From assembly GCF_000755165.1 (NCBI RefSeq), contig NC_025887.1, forward strand, positions 234,582-298,581: a stretch of 64,000 bases of DNA, in the 5' to 3' direction. Of the stretch, positions 54,333 through 64,000 are shown piece after piece. This DNA comes from Leishmania panamensis. Taxonomy: Eukaryota > Euglenozoa > Kinetoplastea > Trypanosomatida > Trypanosomatidae. The notes beneath the pieces are model-generated. The model was not told the DNA's origin. It searched no databases and saw only the letters and a list, made by a program, of their open reading frames with translations. The stretch's first letter is position 1. Every line of letters starts with the position of its first letter. The position numbers and the translations under genes were made by a program.

Positions 54333-57159
54333 GAGAACAACCACCCGAGAGATGCGACTGGGTACACGTGCGACATTCCTACCAACGTCACTGCCGCCCT
54401 CACCCCCTCTCGCGCCCAGCTACCTCGTTACCTCCACGTCTTGGCTGAGCTCTCTGTATAACTTGCTCTCACTGCTCTTCATTTTCGTTTCTCTTATTTA
54501 CCTCCCCCATCCTCTCCGCTCCGCTCGAGTGTGTGTGTGGGGGGGGGGTGTATTCGCGCGCTTAGTTCGCCATGATGAGACAGAGCCTAAACAAAGACGA
54601 GGTGAGCGTGTGTGTCTCATGAACGATGCAGATGCGACGTCACCTACCACCAGGGGTGGGACGAGGCGGGGCACCGCAAGGACGCCACAATCAAACAAAG
54701 ACAAATATATATACACATGCATACACACATACATAACACTGACTGCGCAGCCCGTCAGGCCCCTTCGCTGCATGACGACGGCTGTGTAATGAGCACGTGA
54801 AGAGGAGAAGTGGGCTGGAGACGAAGAGGGAGAGAGAGAGGTGCTGCTGTGAGCTGCAGTGACGCGCGGAGAAGGGTAAAGGGAGGTGGAAGTGACGACG
54901 GCGGGGAACGATGACGCTGCTGCATCCCGCTCAACCGCTGCCGGGTTGCCCTTCGTCCACACACACGCGCCCTTCTCTCCCTCAGGGTCTCTCTCTAGAA
55001 ATTATACACACGACTCAGCGGCCCTCTGACGATGACTTTCTCTTTTTTCTTTTTTTTTGCTCGTTTGCTCTTCGCGGCAATCGCCCCCTCCCCCACTCCC
55101 CTCCCCTCCCCTCCTTCTGCTGCTGCTCGGGAGTGGATGGGGAGGGGGGCGTTTGCCGCTCTTTTGTGTGTGTGTGTGTGTGTATAGGTGGGTGGGTATT
55201 TCGCTTCTTTACTTCTATGCTACACCAATCCGAAGGGCATGTCAGGGCGGCAGGGGGAGGAGCTTCAACTATATGATCAGCAGCGTTTTGAATTTCCACG
55301 CATCACCCCTCCACATCGAGACGGAGACGGAGGGAGAGCCACCCGACCCCCCCCTCCTGGTCCCTTTCCCCGCCCCCACCGCATCACCACCACCACCACG
55401 CGCCACGTTTCTCATCGTTCTTCTTTTTCGTTTCCCCCGCCGTCGCCAACAGCCACGGCTCGCCGAGCACTTCGGTGCCGCCCCCCACTCCATCTGCGCG
55501 CATGAGTGGTGCGGGCATGTGTGCTCTATTAGGAAGCAAAAGACAAAGAAAAAAGAAGCTGAGAAAAGGTGGCGTTGCGGGGTCTCCTGCACGCCCGCGA
55601 CCGGCGCGAATGCGTCATGCGCGGCAGACGTCCTCCCGGGAAACGCGGTCCGCGGCGGGATTCGCCCGCGCGGGGCGAAAAANNNNNNNNNNNNNNNNNN
55701 NNNNNNNNNNNNNNNNNNNNNNNNNNNNNNNNNNNNNNNNNNNNNNNNNNNNNNNNNNNNNNNNNNNNNNNNNNNNNNNNNNNNNNNNNNNNNNNNNNNN
55801 NNNNNNNNNNNNNNNNNNNNNNNNNNNNNNNNNNNNNNNNNNNNNNNNNNNNNNNNNNNNNNNNNNNNNNNNNNNNNNNNNNNNNNNNNNNNNNNNNNNN
55901 NNNNNNNNNNNNNNNNNNNNNNNNNNNNNNNNNNNNNNNNNNNNNNNNNNNNNNNNNNNNNNNNNNNNNNNNNNNNNNNNNNNNNNNNNNNNNNNNNNNN
56001 NNNNNNNNNNNNNNNNNNNNNNNNNNNNNNNNNNNNNNNNNNNNNNNNNNNNNNNNNNNNNNNNNNNNNNNNNNNNNNNNNNNNNNNNNNNNNNNNNNNN
56101 NNNNNNNNNNNNNNNNNNNNNNNNNNNNNNNNNNNNNNNNNNNNNNNNNNNNNNNNNNNNNNNNNNNNNNNNNNNNNNNNNNNNNNNNNNNNNNNNNNNN
56201 NNNNNNNNNNNNNNNNNNNNNNNNNNNNNNNNNNNNNNNNNNNNNNNNNNNNNNNNNNNNNNNNNNNNNNNNNNNNNNNNNNNNNNNNNNNNNNNNNNNN
56301 NNNNNNNNNNNNNNNNNNNNNNNNNNNNNNNNNNNNNNNNNNNNNNNNNNNNNNCCCCCCCCCCCCCCCGGGCCCAAAGGCCAGGCCCTCCCCGGCCCCC
56401 CAACCGCGGCGCGTCGGCCTCCCCGCAGGCGAGGGCTGCCCGCCACCGCCAACCCCGCCCTGCGCCCGGCCCGACCGAATAACCCTGCACGTGGGGAACA
56501 GGGGAGGCAAACATCAGACCGAAGGAGGGGCAATCACGCAGTCGCAAATCCCAAGAACACGCGGCAGCACATCAACGGCAGGAGGCACCCCTGCCTCTCT
56601 CGCTCTGCGAGCCCCTTGCGGCGGATGCGCTCGCCGCGCCTGCGTAAAAGGCCTGTGGGGAATTTGCCGTCACAGGAGGGGCTGCAGTCAAGTGAAAAGG
56701 CGTGAGGGAGGCACACAAGTACACCATCCATGCCTATCGCCTCAGGAGCTGCGCCACACCTCCCCTCGACAAGCTCGCTCACTTTGGGGGGGGGGGGAAG
56801 AGAGGGGGGGCTTTATTTTTCACCTCACACCAGACCACCACATCTGCAGAGAACAGCAATAGAGAAAAAAACGAGGCGCGCGCGTGCCGACACGTAAAGG
56901 GTAACCGCTGCGGAAACTCGTGAAGGGAAAGCCTGAATGGTGTGTGCACCGCGCCACGCGTGCACGTTTTCTACGGTACTCTTGAACTACAAGAGACAGA
57001 GAGGCAGTCGCGATCGGCCAGTTGGGCGCCTACGCGGAAGCGAGTCTACCATGTTGCCTCACACACACACACACATGCACGCTACGTCTTGATGTTGCCG
57101 TGACGCACCTCCGTCTCCCTGGCGTGGTGGACACCGTCCAGCTCCGAGTGTTACGGCTG
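54333..57159. other. Convergent strand-switch region (transcription end zone)
   Basis: The genes to the left are on the plus strand and those to the right on the minus strand, so two polycistronic units meet here. In Leishmania, convergent switches are termination zones marked by base J and often host RNA polymerase III genes. I see short repeats (GT run 55165-55183, GA/AG runs 54810-54840, CA run 57059-57074), a C15 run at 56355-56369 and G-runs (56786-56797). I found no tRNA or 5S rRNA by looking for A and B boxes, but most of the centre is a gap. Confidence 0.7.
55683..56354. other. Assembly gap 5 (672 N) in the switch region
   Basis: The gap is of unusual length (not 100), so its size was probably estimated. 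The left flank is very GC-rich (gcgggattcgcccgcgcggg) and the right flank starts with C15 followed by GC-rich sequence. The missing sequence is probably hard to sequence because of its GC content. Confidence 0.95.
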
Positions 57160-58329
57160 CTATGCAGACTCTAACACTACCGATGGCTTCACGTCGGTCT
57201 CGCAGTCGGCCGGTTGCTTTGACCGTGCGCATGCGACGATGTGGTCTGTACCGTCATAGCTCATGGAGGTGAGGGTGCTTTCCTGGGCCTCACCATCGAG
57301 GTCCACAGCCTCCTCACCCTCTTCGTGCCCCATGTCATCCTCGGCGTCACCGCCATGGCACGGCACGGCACGGTACGAATGCCCCTTCGAGTGGTCGGCG
57401 AAGGGTGTTCTTGCGTTGGCGACCGCCTCAAGGATCAGCGTGTTCTGGACGCTGTTATACTCGCTGTTCAGAGGATACACCTCCGCCATCGCCGGCAGCA
57501 CGCGGTCCATCGAGGCCACGAGCTGCTGAAGATACTCGTGATTCAGCGTGAGGTAGCGGTGGATGATCTGGGCGGCAGCGTGGTCGTTTACCTCCATCAG
57601 CATGCTGAAGATGCTGTTGAATTTGTCGCGGCGCTTGATGTACTCCCGCCACGCCTCGTCGCGCTTTTCAGCGTACTTCTTGTGGCTCTTGTTGTCGCAG
57701 AACGGCTTTCCCTTCTTTGTGCACTGCTTCTCCACCTTCTCCACCTCGGCCTTGTACTTATTGTAGCGCTCCAGTGCTTCGGTGCGCTTGTGGCGGTACT
57801 CGCCGATGCTCTTGAGGTGCTCCGAGACAGGGAGGAGCCGGGTAATAACGTCACGGTGAATGCCGGCGTTGTACGACTGGAACGGCGGTCCCTCGTTGAT
57901 GCGGCGCGCCTCGTCGGCGAAGATCTTAGCCAGGCGACGCACCTGCGAGTTGGCCTCGTCTGGCATGCGCGTGCTCGCGACGGAGGCTGCGTAGTCCGCC
58001 GCCACGATGCTGGTGTTGGGCTGGGACATGTACTGTACATCCGCTTCGGTCGGGTACGGACTCAGCTCCTCGCCCCCATTCGGGTCGGGCACTGGGTTGT
58101 TGTTGGTGAGGGTGAGCTCCGTGAAAGCCTGCCCAACAGCCTCGTACGCGCTCGCAATTTCCTTCATTGCCACCATGCCCTGCGTTACCGCGTTGTCAAA
58201 ATGGTTGAGGGCGCTCTGCAAGCGCCGCACATCGTTCACGCGGCGCTCGAATTCATAGTCGCGGTAGGCCGTTAGGGTGACATTATCGGTGTCGAGGCGC
58301 TTCGTAAGGTCGGCGCGGAGCTTCTGCAT
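57160..58329 (-). CDS. BAR-like helical protein (389 residues)
   Basis: The ATG at 58329 gives 389 residues. Upstream open frame is excluded because the predicted splice site lies only 54 bases before the ATG. The protein is almost all helical: long amphipathic segments at about 2-72, a Pro/Asn/Gly linker at 75-105, then helices at about 125-150, 158-205 (EYRHKRTEALERYNKYKAEV), 215-285 and 288-306. A basic patch KKGKPFCDNKSHKK lies between two helices. The tail (about 325-389) is acidic and Ser/Thr-rich. This pattern fits BAR-domain proteins, which bind and curve membranes as dimers, but I infer it from helix pattern and not from a signature. It is the first gene to the right of the convergent switch, so the last of its unit. 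Confidence 0.85.
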   Translation of the reverse strand: MQKLRADLTKRLDTDNVTLTAYRDYEFERRVNDVRRLQSALNHFDNAVTQGMVAMKEIASAYEAVGQAFTELTLTNNNPVPDPNGGEELSPYPTEADVQYMSQPNTSIVAADYAASVASTRMPDEANSQVRRLAKIFADEARRINEGPPFQSYNAGIHRDVITRLLPVSEHLKSIGEYRHKRTEALERYNKYKAEVEKVEKQCTKKGKPFCDNKSHKKYAEKRDEAWREYIKRRDKFNSIFSMLMEVNDHAAAQIIHRYLTLNHEYLQQLVASMDRVLPAMAEVYPLNSEYNSVQNTLILEAVANARTPFADHSKGHSYRAVPCHGGDAEDDMGHEEGEEAVDLDGEAQESTLTSMSYDGTDHIVACARSKQPADCETDVKPSVVLESA

Positions 58330-58383
58330 TTCCGCTGAGAAGAGAAAGGTGTTGTAGGCGTGTATAGGCACGTACGGTGCTGT

Positions 58384-58425
58384 CTGCGCACGAGAGAGAG
58401 AGGGGGGGAGGGGGGAGGAAAAAGC
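58384..58425 (-). promoter_or_regulatory. Predicted trans-splice acceptor for the BAR-like gene
   Basis: On the minus strand a pure pyrimidine tract (58425 to 58388) is followed by cgtgcgcag, with the AG at 58385-58384. The 5'UTR would be 54 nucleotides with no ATG before 58329. Confidence 0.65.
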
Positions 58426-60194
58426 TATAGCAGTCCAGGGAAGCGAGGAGAGGATGCCTTGGCGGCGAAGGAAAGGGTGGTGGAACAAGGATGTGGAGTG
58501 GAAGAAGCGTATAGGCACAGCAACAGCCAACAGCGCCCGCGAGCAGAGACGCAAACCAACACGCAGCCCACACACGCTAACGTTGACGTGGTGTACGGTA
58601 AGAGCGAAAGAAGAAGTCAAAGACGAGCGTTCAAAGAAGACACACACCCGCACACACACACACGCACCTCCCACACACAAGTCCCTTGAGGGGCGAGGGG
58701 CAAGCAAAGAGTGAAGAACGCCTGTGGAGAAGAAGCGGAATGGGGTGGGGGGTGGGGGGGAGACAGCGGCCGCACGTGGGAGAAGGTAGTTTTATGACTG
58801 CGCTGAGTCAACGGCGTCTGTAAGCGGAGTGACTGTCGATGACGAGAAGGGTACCGGGCACCTCTCAAGCCCCACACACAGGCAGAGAGGGGGGAAGGGC
58901 ACAGAGAGACGCGCACACGTACACGTCAGCACGGGTATAACGTGAAGAGAAGAGAAGAAGAACGCAAGAGAGCGTGCGCACGAGGAATAGGCGATGACAG
59001 AAGTGAATGGTCAAGAGAAGGGGAGAGAGGAAACAGAAGGGAACAGCACAACTCCACTGCGTTAGAGATGCAGCCGATATCACAACCGGGCGTGAGAGGA
59101 AGGAGGTGACGCCCGGGGGGAGGGGGGTCGAGTGAAGGAGAATAAGTGAAAAAGAGTACACGAGAAGCGCACCCACGTGTGTGTGAGCGTAAAGAGCGGC
59201 AATGACGGGGAGCAGGTGAGGGAAGGTGATGTCGTCGCAAGCTGCCAAGGCACATGTGACGAGAGAGAGAGAGAGTGACCGGCAACATGCATCCGAAAGA
59301 GAATAAGAGGGAGAGGAAAGAGGTGCCGCTGCCAAGGATACATACAAGAGTCTCTGGCTCGCTTTGGTGGCGTGTTGGGTGCGTGCACACGGGCTACGGA
59401 AGCTACCCACGCCCCCCCCGCTCCTATCGCCGAGCATAACCTTACCTCCGGGAGATGGTGTAGGGTCCTTCGTTCGCAAGCGCTGACACTTACGTGCTCC
59501 CGCGCAGAGAGACACAAAGGGGATGGGCCTGGGGTTACGGAGAGCCGCCGCGCACACTACCAGGCAGAAAGAGAGAGAGAGAGAGACGAGCTCCCACGGG
59601 GCATCCCTGGCACAAACGCGCTCACGCTCCCCTCATCCAGCTGTTTCTTATCGGTGACTGTACGGGGTTAATTGTTGTCTTCTGGGTGTGAGAGCGAGAG
59701 AAAGAGACGCCTTCCTCCATCAACCCATCTTCTCTCTCCCTCTCTCTTCACCGTCATTGGAGAACGTAATCTTAGTCCTTGCGCTACCGTCAGTCGCGAG
59801 CAGTCCCCCAACTAGCCAGTCGCCCTCCAGCGCCACCTCCTCTCACTGTGTCGGTGAAATGACACCAGGGCGTTGGAGCAGGGCCATCACACCGAGGCGT
59901 ACACTCAGGAAGACATGGCGGTAGATTCGCTCTCGCCCTCAAGCAAGCCAAAATAGAAGACGGGGATGGGCAAACTGAGGGAGTAGAACACACGGAAAGA
60001 GAGAGGAAGTAGAAAGGAAAGGGCGCAGGATCAGTACGCCACACTGTGCATGCGACAGCTGAGAGAAAGAGAGAGAGAGAGCACTGCGATCCCCTGCCGC
60101 CTCCCAACCCCTCTCCTCTGCCTCGCCGCCAAGCTCCCCTCTCCCCCCTCAGCGTCACCTGTGGGGGATCGCGAAAGCGCCGCCGTCTTGCGCG
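58426..60194. other. Intergenic between the BAR-like and SET genes
   Basis: Purine-rich on the plus strand, hence pyrimidine-rich on the coding minus strand, with GA repeats (59562-59584, 60062-60082) and CA/GT repeats. Long minus-strand frames here (58865-59557 and others) are Ser/Leu/Pro text from these tracts. No gene is supported. Confidence 0.5.
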
Positions 60195-61712
60195 TCACTG
60201 CTTCTGAGAACGTTGGCGCATGCACAGGTCGCACGTGCACAGGAAGCGATATTGCTCCAGGAGGTGTCGCGAGCGCGTCTGCAGGTCGTCGCCGAAGCTG
60301 CCGAGGTCCACGTAAGAGATCGTGATTTCTTCGCCAGCGGCGATGGGGCGAGTTGCTTCAATGCCGATCCAGCCAGCCAGCGATGGAGAGTACGAGGTGG
60401 AGTGCGGCGACTCCGACGAAGTCGCGACAGCCCGGAATGCGGCAATGCGCTCGCTGGCTTTTCGACGAGCCGCCTCCTCCGTGCGCCCCTCGGGTAGCGC
60501 GCTGTGTGGAGCGCCGGTGCGTGCTGCCAGCGCCGCCGTCGCCGCCATGGCATCCGCAGAGTCATACAGCATCACAACAGCCGCATTAGGCACGCAGCTG
60601 TGGTTCAGCATGCACACCGTCTCGTGCAGCGACCACCCAGTCGTCTCCTCCGTGTTATACGGGAAGCCGATGCTGTTACAGCGTGTTCGAAGAAGAATGT
60701 CGCGGAGGTCTGTCCAAGCAATGGGGTAACGTGGAGGAAAAGGATCCCCAGTTGAGCTGCCGCGGTAACGGGGGCCGTCACTGTCGCCGCCACGGTGGAT
60801 GCTGTTCATGGAAGCGTGCGCGTCGGCTTGGTTTGAAAGAGAATCACCCCCCATGTGCTTTGCCGATCCTGCCGTGGCGAGGGCAGTGGGGGTGACTTTT
60901 GGCCCCTTCCCAAACGTCGCCACAACGCGGTCACGCGCAAAGACTTCACAAAGCTGCATCGACTCCCTCGACTGCACGCTCGCGTTCGTGTCGAGTGTCG
61001 CCAGTGCACGCATCATGGCCGTGTCGCCAAGGTGCGCACGCGCACCATAGTCAAGACAGAAGCGCAGAAAGTCCGTATCGTTGCCTGGTGCGCGGATGGA
61101 GGCGGGGAGGGAGGTGTACCATGCGCACGATATCGCGTGTGCGCAGAGAAGCGGGTGAAGGGTGAGTCGCTCATCCACGACACTGATGCCCCTCTTTCCC
61201 TCTCCTCGTCGCTGCAGCACCGTGGCGGTCGTGTTGATCGCGTCAGTGCCAGCGGAGCTCATCACATCCACGCCAATGTCAAGCAGCAGCTGAACCACGC
61301 AGGGTGCGCATAGCACGAACTGGTCACAGTTTGGACAGCAGTAAGAGCGCACCGGGCTAGCGGCAGTGGCGTGAGTCGAGGAGGACGATGACGACAGTGA
61401 AGACGGCGCGCCAATGGGGGAGCGGGAGAGCGTAACGCGCTGCTGCTGATGTGGGTGGTGGTGATGCGCCTTGTGCGGCTCCGCGCACGCGCGAACGTCG
61501 GCGACAAGGCACCGGGCGCAGATGTGGCTTGCAAAAGGCGAGTACAGCACTGCGATATCCGGTGGGGCGGCGAAGATCGCGTTGCCGGGCTTCAGATCCA
61601 TAGTCGCCACGACACGGCGGCCTTTGCGCTTCGCATCCGGGTGCATCTCCTGCACCGCCATGCGCGGGGCGGCACCGATGGAGACCTGCGTCGGGTGGAC
61701 GTGGCAGCTCAT
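60195..61712 (-). CDS. SMYD-like SET-domain methyltransferase
   Basis: The protein has 505 residues from the ATG at 61712. A split SET domain is visible. The N-terminal part (about 30-62, RKGRRVVATMDLKPGNAIFA) is followed by a cysteine cluster (C65, C68, then C125, C126, C129, C135, C138; YCCPNCDQFVLCAPC) in the place of a MYND-type zinc finger. The SET core has NHSCVPN at 370-376 and GEEITISYVDL at 460-470, which bind S-adenosylmethionine and shape the active site. The post-SET cysteines CTCDLC lie at 492-497. The family methylates lysines on histones or other proteins. Insertions rich in Ser/His (70-120), about 265-325 and 385-440 are unusually long. The MYND histidine/cysteine pattern is incomplete. 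The substrate cannot be told from sequence. Confidence 0.85.
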   Translation of the reverse strand: MSCHVHPTQVSIGAAPRMAVQEMHPDAKRKGRRVVATMDLKPGNAIFAAPPDIAVLYSPFASHICARCLVADVRACAEPHKAHHHHPHQQQRVTLSRSPIGAPSSLSSSSSSTHATAASPVRSYCCPNCDQFVLCAPCVVQLLLDIGVDVMSSAGTDAINTTATVLQRRGEGKRGISVVDERLTLHPLLCAHAISCAWYTSLPASIRAPGNDTDFLRFCLDYGARAHLGDTAMMRALATLDTNASVQSRESMQLCEVFARDRVVATFGKGPKVTPTALATAGSAKHMGGDSLSNQADAHASMNSIHRGGDSDGPRYRGSSTGDPFPPRYPIAWTDLRDILLRTRCNSIGFPYNTEETTGWSLHETVCMLNHSCVPNAAVVMLYDSADAMAATAALAARTGAPHSALPEGRTEEAARRKASERIAAFRAVATSSESPHSTSYSPSLAGWIGIEATRPIAAGEEITISYVDLGSFGDDLQTRSRHLLEQYRFLCTCDLCMRQRSQKQ

Positions 61713-62609
61713 TGGGCGATAAAATACACCAAGCACGAGATGGGGACACTGAGCGGGGTGGTGAGTGGAGGAGAGGGGGGCCTTTAGCGTGTTCCTGTCG
61801 CCTCTTCGGCCTGCTCAGTGTCGATACTCAACAGAACAAGAATTGCCCGCTTGGGTGCATCAGTATAGGGGGGGAGGGAGGGAGGGAGGGAAGGAGGGAG
61901 GGGGAGGGTGGCAGGGGAGAGCACCGGTGGTGGTGATACGCCTTTGGGAAACGTAAGCCTCATGCCCCAGCGCGCAGGCTACTGGGGCGGAAGGTAAGGC
62001 AACGGGTCCAAGACAGAGAAGATGGCAACGAGAAGGAGAAGTGTTGGTGTAACACGAAGAGCGCGATGCACACGGGAACAACTGTGAGATGCACCCCTCA
62101 TTAACGTCTTCCATCCTCGCGTAGTCCTTCGGCCGCATTCGGGGGGTGGCCAGTTCGGGGGGGGAGGCTCGTTGGTTCGTTGGTTCGCTGTGTTGTTGGT
62201 TGCCTGTGCTCCTGTCGATCTCACGCTAAAAGCTCCGAAAGAAAGAGAGGAGAGGAAAGTAACAGTGCAGTGGCGGGAAGACGAACGGACAGCGCACAAC
62301 ACCGTTACAGCCAACACACGCCTTCCCAGTGGAGGAGAGGGGGACTGAGAAGATGCGGTACGCCCCTCCCTCCCTTTCTTCCACCGCTCTCTCCTTCTGT
62401 CTTCGTTGTCCTCGCCACTACAGGCCGCGGTGTGGCGGCGGATACGCCAGCGCAACACACCACACCACACCACACACAGAGAGACATAGAGCAAAGCGTT
62501 AAGACGCATACGTGGGCCAGCTGAGGGTAGGTTTTCTTCTCTCGTCTCAGCGTGCCCATTCTCTCCGCCATACAACACATGAAGACGAGCTCCGCCATGA
62601 GCGAAACCA
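61713..62609. other. Intergenic: 5' flank of the SET gene and 3' flank of polymerase beta
   Basis: A GGGA-rich tract (61868-61912) is a pyrimidine tract on the coding strand. The sequence ctcag with AG at 61750-61749 (minus strand) is a plausible splice site about 36 bases before the SET-protein ATG. The rest is unremarkable and holds no supported gene. Confidence 0.45.
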
Positions 62610-62915
62610 CACTCGGCCCCACGACTCCGCCTGCCGCGGGCCCATCGCCGGGTGCGGGGCAGCCGCAGACACGCGCGGGGCAGCAACGCGCCGACTCCCT
62701 CACCGGCGCGCCGTCCCTGCCCACCATACGAGGGGCACAGACGTGTTCGCTGCCGCACCGCGCTCCGACGCAGCGCCACCCACGACCTGGTCGGCGACAC
62801 CACTGGCGATGCGCGCCGCTCCGGCCTCCCTGCGCCGTAGGTGCCTGACCCTGACACCGCCAGACGTGGCTCGGCATTGGCAGGGGTGGGGGCTGCTCGG
62901 CTCCCCCACACAAAA
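62610..62915 (-). repeat. SIDER-like dispersed repeat, copy 4 (minus strand)
   Basis: Read on the minus strand, it runs in the same order as copies 1-3: a block like tgtggggaagtggagcagcc, then the cgccacatgcggagccactc-like block, then the cctacggcgc block and the ctgcggctg/ggcgatgggcc part. It is more diverged than the others. It lies downstream of the polymerase beta stop, in sense with the minus-strand unit, where a 3'UTR element would be expected. Confidence 0.55.
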
Positions 62916-63348
62916 CAGAGGGAGGGAGGGGGGGGCTAGGTGGTAGCCCGAGATACCATGCACTGAGGCGTGCGTCTCCCCCTCCTCCCTCTTCCCACTG
63001 TCGTTAGGGTGCGCAGCAACACAGACAACAAGAACGATAAAGCACCGCTCAGCATCACCGCCTCCGGAAGACAGGGGGGCAACTGCCAGAGAGAGAGGGG
63101 AAAGAGGGGAGAGATCAAAATCTGGCAACAGCAAAGGACACGCGAGCGCCAAGAGCCGCACCGCGAAGCACAGCAGCGCGGATACGCTTTTCTGCCCTTC
63201 TTTTCCCTTCTGCCTCCCCCCTCCCTCCTCTACTGGCGTCATTGCGCTCGCTGCAGAACACTCTATGAAACTCTTTCACAGCCGTAACGTCTCTCCTCCT
63301 CGACTGTCGCTCTCTCTCTCTCTCTCGTTGTGCGCCTGCAAGACACCT
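62916..63348. other. 3' flank of polymerase beta
   Basis: UTR-type sequence with GA/CT runs (63309-63328). No gene is seen. Confidence 0.5.
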
Positions 63349-64000
63349 TTACGGGTCGCGGTTCTCTGGCTTGGCATAGGGCATCCCGAGCACGTCGAAC
63401 ACGTCCTGCTCCGACCGCACCTCAACACGCTTGTCCTCCAGCTCATCCTTAGGAACACCGAGCTCCTCCCCAGCATTTTTGCCGCGAATGCCGATGCGCT
63501 CGTACAGCGCACGCGCCTCTTCCGGCGTGCCGAGCTTAAAGAGGCCGTACTCGTTCAGTAAGTACCCTTTGCTGATGGCGGCCTGGCGCATGATGACGTT
63601 GAAGTTTTTGCTTCCAGTGAAGGTCAGCATCGCCGTCGGGACGCTTTTGGTCTCGATAAGGCGAATATCGACGCGACGCGCCTTGTACACCTTCGTGTTC
63701 TCACGGCCAACCTTATCACGGACAATACGGGGCGGTAGCCGGCCCATCCCCATGTACTTGAGTGGACCCTGCGCCATGGTCGCCTCCAGGTACTTGATGC
63801 TCTCGAGGAACTCGACAAAGTGCGCTAGCACGCCGGTGGCAGCGACAGGCTCGTTAAGTGGTGGAGCATCGAGTGTGCGCGACAGGATCGCGTCCACATC
63901 ACCACTGAAGGGGTGGCGGCGGCGGTAGCTACCGCAGATCAGAATGGAAAAGTCCTTGCCGAGCACCTCCATGCACTTCTCGCGCAGGTAGTTCTCATGC
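63349..64000 (-). CDS. DNA polymerase beta, C-terminal part (runs off window)
   Basis: About 217 codons are visible; the frame is still open at position 64000 (ENYLREKC before the first internal Met), so the N-terminal lyase/helix-hairpin-helix part lies outside. The family X polymerase palm is clear: GSYRRRHPFSGDVDAIL carries the GS and the two catalytic Asp of the D-x-D motif, and ARRVDIRLIE supplies the third Asp. The thumb follows with LTFTGSKNFNVIMRQAA, LLNEYGLF and the C-terminal DVFDVLGMPYAKPENRDP, ending as family members do. The enzyme fills short gaps in base-excision repair. In trypanosomatids, polymerase beta forms act in the nucleus or the mitochondrion; localisation cannot be decided from this part. 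Confidence 0.95.
   Translation of the reverse strand, partial: HENYLREKCMEVLGKDFSILICGSYRRRHPFSGDVDAILSRTLDAPPLNEPVAATGVLAHFVEFLESIKYLEATMAQGPLKYMGMGRLPPRIVRDKVGRENTKVYKARRVDIRLIETKSVPTAMLTFTGSKNFNVIMRQAAISKGYLLNEYGLFKLGTPEEARALYERIGIRGKNAGEELGVPKDELEDKRVEVRSEQDVFDVLGMPYAKPENRDP

Noticed and set aside
55560..56700. tRNA or 5S rRNA gene next to the switch-region gap
   Set aside because: I searched both strands by eye for a GGTTCGANNCC-type B box with an A box at the right distance and found none; a gene could still be in the gap.
55057..56862. 601-residue ORF across the strand-switch gap
   Set aside because: Its continuity depends on 672 N; the flanks are low-complexity non-coding sequence.
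57241..58275. 344-residue plus-strand ORF opposite the BAR-like gene
   Set aside because: It is the antisense of a helical, charged protein with a clean splice site and start on the other strand; its Val/Leu-rich text is a typical complementary-frame artefact.
58865..59557. 230-residue minus-strand ORF in the spacer before the BAR-like gene
   Set aside because: It is Ser/Leu/Pro-rich text from pyrimidine runs, without motif or plausible splice-site/start arrangement.

Overview
The window looks like nuclear DNA of a Leishmania-type trypanosomatid. The evidence is intronless genes arranged in long one-strand arrays, very long intergenic stretches rich in pyrimidines on the coding strand, pyrimidine tracts plus AG just upstream of start codons, several amastin genes with the exact amastin signature, decayed tuzin genes between them, and a DNA polymerase beta gene at the right edge. 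From memory, an amastin/tuzin array and polymerase beta lie on chromosome 8 of Leishmania reference genomes, so this is probably the corresponding region; I could not check this.

Layout. Positions 1 to about 54.3 kb form one plus-strand unit. The left edge is amastin-type 3'UTR repeat followed by a dispersed SIDER-like repeat. Next come a doubtful small ORF (1.9 kb), a small membrane protein (8.0 kb), and two very large paralogous proteins in tandem (12.0-20.4 kb and 23.2-29.8 kb). Both large proteins begin with an N-myristoylation-type sequence MG[IA]LPSRES and share seven conserved blocks separated by low-complexity sequence. After a degenerate stretch (30.5-33.1 kb) come a four-helix membrane protein (34.7 kb), an 85-residue protein (37.1 kb) and a J-domain protein (38.7 kb). 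An amastin/tuzin cluster fills 39.9-49.4 kb: two intact amastins, one cut by a gap, one represented only by its C-terminal tail, and two tuzin pseudogenes. Four 100-N gaps sit inside its repeats, so the true copy number is unknown. A kinase-like pseudogene (50.5-51.9 kb) and a 317-residue hypothetical protein (53.4 kb) end the plus-strand unit.

Positions 54.3-57.2 kb are a convergent strand-switch region containing a 672-N gap flanked by a C15 run. To its right, genes run on the minus strand: a BAR-like helical protein, a SMYD-like SET methyltransferase, and the C-terminal part of DNA polymerase beta, which runs off the window.

Genes in such arrays are normally co-transcribed and separated by trans-splicing and polyadenylation, so neighbours need not share function. 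The one functional cluster is the amastin/tuzin array. The SIDER-like repeats lie in the sense orientation of the local transcription unit on both sides of the switch region, as expected for 3'UTR regulatory elements.
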